Below the pieces are notes generated by a model. The model saw only the letters and a program-made list of their open reading frames with translations. It did no database searches and was not told the origin of the DNA. From the NCBI GenBank assembly GCA_028698395.1, contig JAQVDG010000016.1:1-15455 (forward strand): a stretch of 15,455 bases of DNA. Direction: 5' to 3'. Shown here piece by piece: positions 6,876-15,408 of this stretch. The stretch's first letter is position 1. Every line of letters begins with the position of its first letter. A program made the translations under genes and the position numbers. The DNA comes from Weeksellaceae bacterium. Lineage in GTDB: Bacteria; Bacteroidota; Bacteroidia; Flavobacteriales; Weeksellaceae.

Positions 6876-7436
6876 ATGGTGGGATTCCGTGCAGCTAAAC
6901 GATATGCAAAAGGATTGATGCAGTTCGCTACCGAAATTGGAAAGAGTTCTGAAATCAACCAGGAAATGATTGATTTGAAAAATTCAATTCAAAACAGTCG
7001 TGAATTAGCACAATTTTTAAGTTCTCCTGTTTTGGATTCAAGAAGAAAGAATGAGATTGCGAAAGAATTATTTAAAAATTTCTCTCCGGCTACTCAAAAT
7101 TTCATCAAATTAGTCATTGGACAAAGAAGAGAAGGTTTGTTGAGACAAATCGCAACTCAATTCAATGCGTTGTATGACTATTCCAATAATATTCGTACAG
7201 CAGAAGTTATTTCAGCTTCAGAATTGAACGATGAGTTGATTCAGGAAATACTCAATAAAGCAAAAGCTAAAATGGGTGAGAATTATTCGTATAAAATTGA
7301 GAATAAAGTTAATCCTGATTTAATCGGAGGCTTCATTTTACGAGTAGGCGATAAGCAAATTGATTCTACTGTAAGAGCAAGTCTGAACAAATTGAAAAAA
7401 GAATTTGATATAAACGATTACGTAGCAAAAATTTAA
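6876..7436 (+). CDS. atpH: ATP synthase F1 subunit delta
   Basis: Joins the top of the F1 hexamer to subunit b. The 186-residue length is normal. The N-terminal helical domain begins with the family pattern RAAKRYAKGLMQFA (4-17), and the C-terminal part contains NPDLIGGFILRVGDKQIDST, close to the conserved delta signature (PxLIGGxxxxxGDxxxDxS). The ATG follows the atpF stop by a single base, so the two are probably translationally coupled. Confidence 0.95.
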   Translation: MVGFRAAKRYAKGLMQFATEIGKSSEINQEMIDLKNSIQNSRELAQFLSSPVLDSRRKNEIAKELFKNFSPATQNFIKLVIGQRREGLLRQIATQFNALYDYSNNIRTAEVISASELNDELIQEILNKAKAKMGENYSYKIENKVNPDLIGGFILRVGDKQIDSTVRASLNKLKKEFDINDYVAKI

Positions 7437-7513
7437 TTTAGAATTGATTTTAGTAAATAGAAAAAAATCTGAATTTATAATCAGAAATAAAAAATAAAAG
7501 TTGCAAGTAACAT

Positions 7514-7539
7514 TAAACTTGAAACAATAAACTTTAAAC
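7514..7539. repeat. Short direct repeat before atpA
   Basis: TAAACTTGAAAC (7514-7525) and TAAACTTTAAAC (7528-7539) agree at 11 of 12 bases and end 9 bases before the atpA ATG. Low sequence complexity makes chance possible; no known element is recognised. Confidence 0.4.
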
Positions 7540-7548
7540 AAAAGTAAA

Positions 7549-9126
7549 ATGGCAGAAATAAAACCGGCTGAAGTTTCAGCAATCTTAAAACAACAACTAT
7601 CCAGCTTCAACGTAAATGTTGAAATGTCGGAAGTAGGGACAGTTCTTAGTGTTGGTGACGGTATTGCCCGTGTTTACGGATTGGACAATGCTCAATATGG
7701 TGAGTTGGTAGAATTCTCCAATGGCCTGGAAGGAATGGTACTGAATCTTGAAGAAGATAATGTAGGTGTCGTATTGTTGGGCCAGTCAAAAGAAATCAAA
7801 GAAGGAGATACTGTAAAACGCACCAATCGTATTACATCCATCCGTGTGGGAGAGGGAATGCTGGGGCGTGTAGTTGATATGCTGGGTAATCCGATTGACG
7901 GTAAAGGTCCGATTGAAGGTCAACTTTACGAAATGCCGATTGAGCGTAAAGCTCCCGGAGTAATCTATCGTCAGCCGGTGAACGAACCTTTGCAAACCGG
8001 TATCGTTGCGATTGACTCCATGATTCCGATTGGACGCGGACAACGTGAGTTGATTATTGGCGACCGTCAGACAGGAAAAACTTCAGTTGCATTAGATGCT
8101 ATTTTGAACCAAAAAGAATTTTATGACAGAGGAGAACCGGTTTACTGTATTTATGTAGCAGTAGGTCAAAAAGGTTCAACTGTTGCTCAGATTTTAAATA
8201 CATTACAGGCTCATGGAGCAGATAAATATACGGTAGTTGTAGCGGCTAACGCTTCTGACCCGGCACCAATGCAGGTTTATGCGCCAATGGCAGGTGCGGC
8301 AATCGGAGAATATTTCCGAGATACAGGTCGCCCGGCTTTGGTAGTTTATGATGATTTATCTAAACAAGCAGTTGCGTATCGTGAAGTTTCCTTATTGCTT
8401 CGTCGTCCACCGGGGCGTGAGGCTTATCCGGGAGACGTGTTCTATCTGCATTCTCGTTTGTTGGAACGTGCAGCAAAAGTAATCGGTGATGATAAAGTAG
8501 CGGCTGAAATGAATGATTTGCCGGAATCTTTAAGAAGTATAGTAAAAGGAGGAGGTTCTTTGACTGCTTTACCAATCATTGAAACACAAGCAGGAGACGT
8601 TTCTGCTTATATTCCGACTAACGTAATTTCAATTACGGATGGTCAGATTTTCTTGGAATCTGATTTATTTAACTCAGGAATCCGTCCGGCAATTAACGTA
8701 GGTATTTCGGTGTCGCGTGTGGGAGGTAATGCTCAAACCAAACCGATGAAAAAAGTTTCAGGAACATTGAAGCTTGACCAAGCACAGTATCGTGAATTGG
8801 AAGCTTTTGCGAAATTCGGTTCTGACTTGGATGCGGCTACAATGGCAGTGATTGGAAAGGGAGAAAGAAACGTAGAGATTCTGAAGCAAAATGTACATTC
8901 ACCAATTCCGGTAGAGGAGCAAGTAGCAATTATTCTTGCAGGAACAAACGGTATGTTGAGAAATGTTCCGGTTGAAAAAGTAAAAGAATGGCAGGATAAT
9001 TTCCTTTCTTTATTGAGAAGTCAACACAGTGGATTGTTAACAGAATTGCGTGCAGGAAAATATTCAGATGAAATCGTTGATAAGTTGAAAGCAATCATTA
9101 ACGATACAACTGCACCTTATAACTAA
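7549..9126 (+). CDS. atpA: ATP synthase F1 subunit alpha
   Basis: Non-catalytic nucleotide-binding subunit of the F1 head (three copies alternating with beta). The 525-residue protein has the P-loop GDRQTGKT (171-178). The alpha/beta signature [14 protein letters not shown] carries the arginine finger that completes the catalytic site on beta. Length and both termini are normal. It is 112 bases after atpH. That gap has no full promoter match but does hold a near-perfect 12-base direct repeat (7514-7525 and 7528-7539), so transcription is most simply continuous from upstream. Confidence 0.98.
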   Translation: MAEIKPAEVSAILKQQLSSFNVNVEMSEVGTVLSVGDGIARVYGLDNAQYGELVEFSNGLEGMVLNLEEDNVGVVLLGQSKEIKEGDTVKRTNRITSIRVGEGMLGRVVDMLGNPIDGKGPIEGQLYEMPIERKAPGVIYRQPVNEPLQTGIVAIDSMIPIGRGQRELIIGDRQTGKTSVALDAILNQKEFYDRGEPVYCIYVAVGQKGSTVAQILNTLQAHGADKYTVVVAANASDPAPMQVYAPMAGAAIGEYFRDTGRPALVVYDDLSKQAVAYREVSLLLRRPPGREAYPGDVFYLHSRLLERAAKVIGDDKVAAEMNDLPESLRSIVKGGGSLTALPIIETQAGDVSAYIPTNVISITDGQIFLESDLFNSGIRPAINVGISVSRVGGNAQTKPMKKVSGTLKLDQAQYRELEAFAKFGSDLDAATMAVIGKGERNVEILKQNVHSPIPVEEQVAIILAGTNGMLRNVPVEKVKEWQDNFLSLLRSQHSGLLTELRAGKYSDEIVDKLKAIINDTTAPYN

Positions 9127-9163
9127 ATAAAAGACTTACGTTGTATAGATTTATTAATTTAAA

Positions 9164-10036
9164 ATGGCAAATTTAAAAGAAATACGAAGCAGAATTACAT
9201 CGGTAGGTTCAACTATGCAGATTACGAGTGCCATGAAAATGGTTTCGGCGGCTAAATTGAAACGTGCTCAAGATGCAGTTACTCAGCTTCGACCGTATGC
9301 AAACAAATTGCGTGATATTCTTTCTAATATCAGCTCAACGCTTGATGCGAGTGCCGGTGGTGAATTGACCGTACAGCGTGATATGAAAAAACTTTTGCTG
9401 ATCGTAGTTACGTCTAATCGTGGATTAGCAGGCGCATTTAATTCTAATATTGTAAAGAAAACAAATTCTATCCTTACTGATGCAAAAAATAAAGGAATTG
9501 AAGTAGAATTACTGACCATCGGAAAAAAAGGATTTGATTTACTTCGCAAACAAGCAAATGTTTACAAAAACAGTTCGTCCATTTGGGATAATTTGAGTTT
9601 TGACGAAGTGGCAACAATTTCAGAAGAAGTAACTCAAAAATTTAGTGAGGGAGAATTTGACCAAGTACGAATTATTTATAATTCATTTAAAAATGCTGCA
9701 ACACAGATTGTGATGGATGAACAGTATCTTCCGGTTCAGATTCAGTCAGAAGATGTGGACTCAACAACTTCATCTGTGGATTATATTTTTGAACCTTCAA
9801 AAGAAAAAATTGTAACCGATTTAATTCCACAAACACTGAAAACCCAATTGTATAAAGCGATTTTAGATTCCAATGCCGCAGAACATGGAGCACGTATGAC
9901 GGCCATGCACAAAGCGACTGATAATGCAGATGCACTTCGTAAAGAATTGGTGTTACAGTACAATAAAGAGCGTCAAGCTGCGATTACAAATGAAATTTTG
10001 GAAATCGTAGGAGGAGCAGAAGCCTTAGATTCATAA
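9164..10036 (+). CDS. atpG: ATP synthase F1 subunit gamma
   Basis: Central rotor shaft of F1. The 290-residue protein has the N-terminal helix typical of the family (NLKEIRSRITSVGSTMQIT, then AMKMVSAAKLKRA) and the C-terminal signature ITNEILEIVGGAEAL. These two long helices pair to form the shaft. The start follows the atpA stop by 37 bases. It is the last gene of the cluster and a strong terminator follows, so atpD (beta) and atpC (epsilon), which usually follow gamma, must be elsewhere in the genome. Confidence 0.97.
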   Translation: MANLKEIRSRITSVGSTMQITSAMKMVSAAKLKRAQDAVTQLRPYANKLRDILSNISSTLDASAGGELTVQRDMKKLLLIVVTSNRGLAGAFNSNIVKKTNSILTDAKNKGIEVELLTIGKKGFDLLRKQANVYKNSSSIWDNLSFDEVATISEEVTQKFSEGEFDQVRIIYNSFKNAATQIVMDEQYLPVQIQSEDVDSTTSSVDYIFEPSKEKIVTDLIPQTLKTQLYKAILDSNAAEHGARMTAMHKATDNADALRKELVLQYNKERQAAITNEILEIVGGAEALDS

Positions 10037-10057
10037 TATAATCATAGTAATTGATTT

Positions 10058-10097
10058 AAAAAACCATTTCAACTTGTTTGTTTGAAATGGTTTTTTT
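10058..10097 (+). terminator. Intrinsic terminator of the ATP synthase cluster
   Basis: A 15-bp perfect stem, AAAAAACCATTTCAA (10058-10072) with TTGAAATGGTTTTTT (10082-10096), a 9-base loop and a seven-T run to 10097. It lies 21 bases after the atpG stop. Flanking A and T runs make it likely to work in both directions. Confidence 0.88.
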
Positions 10098-10106
10098 ATA
10101 TTTTTA
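10077..10106 (+). promoter_or_regulatory. Candidate promoter of the TerC-family gene
   Basis: TTTG (10077-10080), 18 bases, then TATTTTTA (10099-10106), which matches TAnnTTTG except at the last base, as in the atp promoter. It overlaps the 3' half of the atp terminator and would start a leader of roughly 30 bases. Confidence 0.4.
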
Positions 10107-10144
10107 CAGTGATTAAAAAAATATATAAAAAATAATAAAAACAG

Positions 10145-11110
10145 ATGGTTTGGATCGTATTTTTATCGATAGTAGCTGTTTTATTGGCTCTTGATTTAGG
10201 TGTTTTCAATAAAAACGCACACACCATTACCCATAAAGAGGCAGCAAAATGGACAGCTTTTTGGGTGGGGCTTTCGTTATTGTTTTCAGGTGTTTTGTAC
10301 TGGCTTTTTGCTCATCAACACATTGACAATCCACAAAATTATACGCCGGAGACCGCTTTTTCAAAATATTTACAAGGTTATTTATTGGAACTTTCTTTGT
10401 CGGTTGATAATATTTTTGTGATAGCCGTAATCTTTAAATCGTTCAGTATTCCGCAGAAATACCAACACCGAGTTTTATTTTGGGGAATCATAGGAGCAGT
10501 GGTCTTCAGGGCTATTATGATTTTCTTCGGTATTTGGTTGATTAATAAAGTAGATTGGATTATTTATGTCTTTGGTGCTTTCTTGATTTACACTGCTGTT
10601 AAAATGGCATTTTCAAAAGAAGAAGGAGAATTTAATCCTCGACAAAGCAAAGTTTTCAAGTGGATTCGTAAGATTATGCCGATTACACAACAAATTCAAG
10701 GTCAAAAACTTATCGTGAGACGTATGGGAATTTGGGCAGCCACACCTTTATTATTGGCACTTATAATTATAGAATTTACCGATATTTTGTTCGCTTTGGA
10801 TAGTATTCCGGCTATTTTAGCCATTACTGAAGATCCGTTTATTGTATTTTCTTCTAATATTATGGCAATATTAGGTTTACGTTCCATGTATTTTTTTCTG
10901 GCAAATGTTATGGATAAATTTTCTTACCTCAAATACAGTTTAAGTGTAATACTGATTTTTGTAGGAATAAAAATGTTATTACATGATTATTTGAAAATCA
11001 ATGAAATAGATGTACCCGAATGGCTCTCTTTTGGTGTGATTTTACTATCTTTAGCCGCAGGAATTATCTATTCTTTGTATAAAAATAAAGCTAATAAAAA
11101 TGTTAAATAA
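10145..11110 (+). CDS. TerC/Alx-family integral membrane protein
   Basis: A 321-residue protein with about eight to nine membrane helices. The family's acidic membrane motifs are present: ELSLSVDNIFV (82-92, Glu82, Asp88, Asn89) and EFTDILFALDSIPAI (210-224, Glu210, Asp213, Asp219). Relatives include E. coli Alx and TerC proteins linked to tellurite resistance and, more recently, to Mn2+ export or metal loading of exported enzymes. Metal-ion handling is therefore the best guess; the ion is not readable. A basic cytoplasmic loop (about 157-195) lies between the two halves. The gene is cut off from the atp cluster by a terminator and has a candidate promoter of its own. The leader is too short for a yybP-ykoY Mn riboswitch. 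No other ter genes are present. Confidence 0.9.
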   Translation: MVWIVFLSIVAVLLALDLGVFNKNAHTITHKEAAKWTAFWVGLSLLFSGVLYWLFAHQHIDNPQNYTPETAFSKYLQGYLLELSLSVDNIFVIAVIFKSFSIPQKYQHRVLFWGIIGAVVFRAIMIFFGIWLINKVDWIIYVFGAFLIYTAVKMAFSKEEGEFNPRQSKVFKWIRKIMPITQQIQGQKLIVRRMGIWAATPLLLALIIIEFTDILFALDSIPAILAITEDPFIVFSSNIMAILGLRSMYFFLANVMDKFSYLKYSLSVILIFVGIKMLLHDYLKINEIDVPEWLSFGVILLSLAAGIIYSLYKNKANKNVK

Positions 11111-11168
11111 AAAAGTTTATTAAAAAAGACTTGTAAAAATGAATAAAAATCAATAAAATTGACCTAAT

Positions 11169-11186
11169 TTTAGCATTTATTTAGCA
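11169..11186. repeat. Direct repeat TTTAGCA x2, 11 bp apart
   Basis: TTTAGCA occurs at 11169-11175 and again at 11180-11186, a period of 11 bp, about one helical turn. The pair lies 30-47 bases before the adhesin ATG, upstream of the palindrome, in the place of an activator or -33 site. No known regulator is recognised. Confidence 0.35.
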
Positions 11187-11196
11187 CGAGATTTAT

Positions 11197-11210
11197 AAAC
11201 AAATTTGTTT
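11197..11210. repeat. 14-bp perfect palindrome just before the adhesin gene
   Basis: AAACAAATTTGTTT is its own reverse complement and ends 5 bases before the ATG at 11216. It contains CAAATTTG, one base off the -7 consensus TAnnTTTG, so it may be both promoter element and operator. It could also be a chance AT-rich palindrome. Confidence 0.4.
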
Positions 11211-11215
11211 TACTT

Positions 11216-14200
11216 ATGAGAAAACTTTTACTTGTAATGTTCTTTTTGCAGTATTTGATTCCAACAAATGCCCAGAGCATCGTTGTAAACGGGACAAATG
11301 ACCCGGAGTCAACCTATACTGCTGAACAATTACTTACCGATGTATTGCTGGATGGTGGGCTGTGTTCTTCAGCAACGAACTTTCAATTAAAAGACAACCC
11401 ATCAGATCAATTCCCAAGTGCCGACAGAAGTTGGGGATTTTTTAAACGGGGAAATTCAAGTTTCCCTTTTGAACAAGGAGTTATATTAACTTCAGGTTCC
11501 GCTAAACAAGCAGAAGGTCCAGATGATACAGTCAATGTATCACACGGAGGCTACAATTGGATTGGCGATCCTGATGCAGTTGCTTTGGTAGGAACTAATA
11601 CAACCAACGCAACTGTATTTGAATTTGATTTTATTCCACAATCGAATGAAATCTCATTTAATTATATTTTTGCATCTGAGGAGTATCCTACTTTTGCTTG
11701 TACCACTTACAATGATACTTTTGCTTTTATCATCAGTGGGCCTGGTATTACTCCGGATCCTGGATTAAGCGGTAAAAATATTGCTTTGTTGCCAAATGGA
11801 AATTGGGTAACAATCAATACAGTAAATGATAAGGAATGTGGAAATGAAGATTATTATGTACCAGGTCGTCCTGATAATCCTTTTACGGATATTCAATACG
11901 GAGGAAGAACAATTCCTTTGACAGCTTATTCTCAGGTGATTCCGGGAGAAACCTATCATATTCGTTTATTGGTTGCCGATGCAGTAGATACCGGATATGA
12001 TTCAGCAGTATTTTTAGAAGCAGGTTCCTTTAGTTTAGGTTCTGTGATTGTTGATTCTGATGGAGCTGATTTAGGTGAAGATGTGAAAGTGTGTGGTCAG
12101 GATGAGTTTACTTTACATGTAAACGTTACCGACCCAAGTTTTACTATACAATGGTACTTCAATGGCAATATTATACCGGGAGCAACCGGCTCTACTTTAA
12201 CAGTAACTGAAGCAGGACTGTATAAAGTAGTTTTAGGAAGTGGAGCTTGTACAGCTGAAGATGAAGTAAACATTACTTTTGGAGAATTGGATACCAATGG
12301 AACAATATTCTCCATAGAAATGATAGATTATAATGATGACGGAGTGGAGATTTTTAACCTCACAACGGTTCAGCCACAAATTGTTGATAATCCGGGAGAA
12401 ATGACCTTTGTTTATTATACAACATTTGAAGATGCAGAAAATGAACAAAACCCAATCGCTAATCCAACTGCCTTTACAGCAGCAGACAATACTATCGTTT
12501 ATGCGAGAGTAACCGACGAGGGAGGATGTTCTGCTATTGTGGAGATTGTATTAAAAGTCAAAGAAGATTGTATTTATCCGGAAGCTGCTTGTTCTGATTC
12601 TGAAGGATTCGGACTAAATATCCCTTTCTTAGGTGACGGTGAAATCCCAACTTCTGCACCTTCAGGTCCGAATTATAGCTGTTTATACAATCAACCTTAT
12701 CCAAGATTTTATTACTTTAAAATTGCAGAGCCGGGAAATTTACATTTCTTCTTGAATCAATATACACAACCTGACCAACAAGGAACTCCAATTGATGTGG
12801 ACTTCATTGTTTGGGGACCGTTTACAGAAGTTCCGTGTGCGTATGAATCTTTACAAACAGTGGTTGATTGTAGTTATTCAGCCAGTGCATTTGAGGAGGT
12901 TACTATTCCGAATGCAGAAGCCGGTGAGTACTATGTAATGATGATTACCAATTATGCAGGTTCTTATAATCAATTTGGTTATGTAAACCTTATTTTTGAT
13001 GAAAACTCTACAGGTGCTTTCGACTGTTCTATTGTTTCGGGAGAGAAAACATTCAAAGAGTGTGATAATGATTTAGACGGACAAGCAGAATTTGATTTAG
13101 CTTCAATTTCAGCAGAAATTTTGGAAGATCAAACTAACTGGACTTTGAGATTCTATTCAACAGAAGAAGACGCAACAGAGGATACAGAAGATAATATCAT
13201 CCCAACTGCTCCTTATACTATAAATGAAGCCGATGCACCGGTAGCTATTTATGCACAAGTGAAAAATCAATATGGATTAGTTGAAAAAGTAATTAAAGTC
13301 AACTTAGATATTTTAGAAGGTGTAACAGGAGCACATAATGCAGATATTTTTGTGTGTGATGAAGGAGGTGACGGAGTTGAAGAAATCAGTTTATGGGGAA
13401 TTGAAGTAATCGAAAATCAAAGTAGTTATACCATTCAATATTACGAAAACGAACAAGATGCTATCGAAGGAAACGCAGCTTTCATTCCAAATCCATTGAG
13501 TTATGAAACTGGAACCGGAATTGTGTATGTTCGGATTGAAAATGAAAACGGATGTTTCACTATCGTAGAAATCCATATTGAAGTTGGTGGATTAGAGGTA
13601 GATTTAGGCAATGGATTCTCAATGTGTGAAGGATCATTCGAGTTAATAGCAAGTGGCGACTTCTCGAATTATACCAATGTAACTTTTACATGGGCTCGAA
13701 ATGGAGTAGAAATCGAAGGTGAAAACGAACAAACTTTGATTATTACCCAAACCGGAACTTATTCTGTAAAAGTAACTACAGCCGAAGGTTGTGAAGGAAC
13801 AGATTCTATTGTAGTTTCTCCAGGAACTCCTGCCGAAATTATAGCAATCAATGTAGGTTCTAACTTCGTAACGGTTGACGCAACCGGCGGAGCTCAGCCT
13901 TATCAATATTCTATGACTGGAGTTGTATGGCAAAATAGCAATCAATTCAACTATTTACAACCTGGAATTCATACAGTTTATGTGAAAACAGACGAAGGCT
14001 GTATCGTTTCAGAAGAATTTGCTATTTTCAGTATTCCAACTATGTTTACACCAAACGGTGATGGAATCAATGATACATGGAATATTCCGGGATTGGAAAT
14101 TTATCCGGGTTCTTATGTTGTGATTTATGACCGAGACGGACGATTAGTTCATCAAGCTGAATTAACTTCTCATGTGATTTGGGATGGCTTCTTCATCAAT

Positions 14201-14305
14201 GGACAAAAAGCACCGACTCAGGATTACTGGTACATTATTAATGTATCTGACGGACGTACGTTTAGTGGGCATATAACTGTAAAAAGCCGAGGCGAGAAAA
14301 ATTAA
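11216..14305 (+). CDS. Secreted multidomain adhesin-like protein, choice-of-anchor L type, with type B T9SS sorting domain
   Basis: 1029 residues, visibly modular. A signal peptide (1-19, cleavage near TNA/QS) is followed by a choice-of-anchor-L-like domain (about 30-280; GVILTSG, FDFIPQ, FASEEYPTF motifs). Next is an Ig-like domain (about 282-355), then repeat unit 1 (about 366-448). A Cys-containing domain (about 455-605) resembles pre-peptidase C-terminal beta-sandwiches. Repeat units 2 and 3 follow (about 613-700 and 711-790), then a second Ig-like domain (about 793-868) and a SprB-like segment (875-937). The type B T9SS sorting domain (938-1029) has TMFTPNGDGINDTW and ends in HITVKSRG. 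The protein should cross the inner membrane by Sec and the outer membrane by T9SS. No protease or glycosidase site is seen, so a surface-adhesion role is the best inference. The next gene encodes the usual SprF-type partner. Confidence 0.9.
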   Translation: MRKLLLVMFFLQYLIPTNAQSIVVNGTNDPESTYTAEQLLTDVLLDGGLCSSATNFQLKDNPSDQFPSADRSWGFFKRGNSSFPFEQGVILTSGSAKQAEGPDDTVNVSHGGYNWIGDPDAVALVGTNTTNATVFEFDFIPQSNEISFNYIFASEEYPTFACTTYNDTFAFIISGPGITPDPGLSGKNIALLPNGNWVTINTVNDKECGNEDYYVPGRPDNPFTDIQYGGRTIPLTAYSQVIPGETYHIRLLVADAVDTGYDSAVFLEAGSFSLGSVIVDSDGADLGEDVKVCGQDEFTLHVNVTDPSFTIQWYFNGNIIPGATGSTLTVTEAGLYKVVLGSGACTAEDEVNITFGELDTNGTIFSIEMIDYNDDGVEIFNLTTVQPQIVDNPGEMTFVYYTTFEDAENEQNPIANPTAFTAADNTIVYARVTDEGGCSAIVEIVLKVKEDCIYPEAACSDSEGFGLNIPFLGDGEIPTSAPSGPNYSCLYNQPYPRFYYFKIAEPGNLHFFLNQYTQPDQQGTPIDVDFIVWGPFTEVPCAYESLQTVVDCSYSASAFEEVTIPNAEAGEYYVMMITNYAGSYNQFGYVNLIFDENSTGAFDCSIVSGEKTFKECDNDLDGQAEFDLASISAEILEDQTNWTLRFYSTEEDATEDTEDNIIPTAPYTINEADAPVAIYAQVKNQYGLVEKVIKVNLDILEGVTGAHNADIFVCDEGGDGVEEISLWGIEVIENQSSYTIQYYENEQDAIEGNAAFIPNPLSYETGTGIVYVRIENENGCFTIVEIHIEVGGLEVDLGNGFSMCEGSFELIASGDFSNYTNVTFTWARNGVEIEGENEQTLIITQTGTYSVKVTTAEGCEGTDSIVVSPGTPAEIIAINVGSNFVTVDATGGAQPYQYSMTGVVWQNSNQFNYLQPGIHTVYVKTDEGCIVSEEFAIFSIPTMFTPNGDGINDTWNIPGLEIYPGSYVVIYDRDGRLVHQAELTSHVIWDGFFINGQKAPTQDYWYIINVSDGRTFSGHITVKSRGEKN

Positions 14306-14362
14306 TTCAGATAATTAATTTGTAATTAAAAATTTTTAGCAGAATCATTCAATACTTCTAAA

Positions 14363-15307
14363 ATGAAAAAACAAAATATAATACTTACGTTAGCGTTCAG
14401 CTTATTATCATTGACTGCGTTCGCCCAATCAAGCTTACCCTTTAATGAGCAATACTTCTTAATGGACAAATTTCTCGTGAATCCATCTTTTACAGGTGCT
14501 TCTGATGATATTGTTTTCAAAGCATCCCATAAAAGACAGTGGGATAATATGCCCGAAAGCCCAACTACCACCTTGGCAAGTGTACACGCCAATATCGTGG
14601 ATAGGGTCGGACTTGGAATGTATTTCATGAACGATCATAATGGAAATACAAAAACCAATAGTTTCAACCTTTCTGCAGCTTACCACATTCCGTTTGGTAA
14701 CAAGAAAAACAGACAACAAGGACAGTTCTCATTCGGTACTTCTTTAAGTTTTGCCGGAATGCACTTCCAAGGTTTTACAGAAAATCCATACGATCCGATT
14801 TACAATGATAACGAAACACGAGTGTACATTCCTTACATCAATTTTGGAGCATCTGCTACTTATGATGGATGGATGATTGGAGTTTCTGTATTAGACATTC
14901 CATTGAGTTACAATAATCCTATTGTAAATGAATACGAACCCAGTCCGAAGTTTTATTATGGAATGTTGGGGAAAACCATCAACGCTTCTTCTCAATTTGA
15001 AATCGAGCCGATGGTAGCGTATCGTTCTAATTTCGATGAAGACAGCCGTTTTGATGCGAATTTACGAGCTAAATACAAATTCAATGACAATGCTGTTTGG
15101 TTAGGAGCTAATTACAGAATGGATTTCTTTAACGGAGAAAATCAAGCATTAAGCGTTTCTCCTATGATTGGTGTAGAAATCGGACGAATGAATATGGGAT
15201 TCTCCTATAATATGGGATTGGGCGACACAAAAAGCGAATGGAACAATGGTTTCACCGCTGTCTTAGGATTCAATGTTGAGAATTTCTTCAAACCGAATTT
15301 TGAATAA
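14363..15307 (+). CDS. PorP/SprF-family T9SS outer-membrane protein
   Basis: A 314-residue protein with a signal peptide (1-21, cleavage near AFA/QSS) and the PorP/SprF pattern: NEQYFLMDKFLVNPSFTGASD near the N-terminus, then RQWDNMPESPTT, VGLGMYFMNDHNG and alternating beta-strand segments to the C-terminus, as expected for an outer-membrane barrel. Proteins of this family sit next to genes for type B T9SS substrates and are needed for secretion or surface attachment of their own partner, as SprF is for SprB in Flavobacterium johnsoniae. Here it follows the type B substrate gene by 57 bases with no terminator between, so the two probably form one operon. The core T9SS machinery is not in this window. 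Confidence 0.92.
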   Translation: MKKQNIILTLAFSLLSLTAFAQSSLPFNEQYFLMDKFLVNPSFTGASDDIVFKASHKRQWDNMPESPTTTLASVHANIVDRVGLGMYFMNDHNGNTKTNSFNLSAAYHIPFGNKKNRQQGQFSFGTSLSFAGMHFQGFTENPYDPIYNDNETRVYIPYINFGASATYDGWMIGVSVLDIPLSYNNPIVNEYEPSPKFYYGMLGKTINASSQFEIEPMVAYRSNFDEDSRFDANLRAKYKFNDNAVWLGANYRMDFFNGENQALSVSPMIGVEIGRMNMGFSYNMGLGDTKSEWNNGFTAVLGFNVENFFKPNFE

Positions 15308-15327
15308 ATAATTCAAAAAATAAAATG

Positions 15328-15360
15328 AAAAAGGAACAGCAGTTTGTTGTTCCTTTTTTT
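15328..15360 (+). terminator. Intrinsic terminator after the PorP/SprF gene
   Basis: An 11-bp perfect stem, AAAAAGGAACA (15328-15338) with TGTTCCTTTTT (15348-15358), a 9-base loop, and a run of Ts to 15360. It begins about 20 bases after the stop codon and closes the adhesin/SprF unit. Confidence 0.87.
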
Positions 15361-15396
15361 GATGAAATGAACTTCACCTTGCTGAATCAAATTCCG

Positions 15397-15404
15397 TATT
15401 TTTG
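15397..15404 (+). promoter_or_regulatory. Candidate -7 element of the last, partial gene
   Basis: TATTTTTG is a full match to TAnnTTTG and ends only 4 bases before the ATG at 15409. No clear TTTG is found 17-23 bases upstream. If used, transcription would begin at or next to the start codon. Confidence 0.4.
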
Positions 15405-15408
15405 AAAA

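Noticed and set aside
7468..7486. Hairpin TCTGA/TCAGA between atpH and atpA as a terminator
   Set aside because: The stem is 5 bp, AT-rich, and no T-run follows; it is not strong enough to claim.
10097..10144. yybP-ykoY Mn riboswitch before the TerC/Alx-family gene
   Set aside because: Only about 45 bases separate the upstream terminator from the ATG, too few for the riboswitch, and no matching conserved bases are seen.
11111..11160. Terminator after the TerC-family gene
   Set aside because: Only a 4-bp pairing (AAGT/ACTT) can be drawn and no T-tract follows; read-through into the adhesin gene cannot be excluded.
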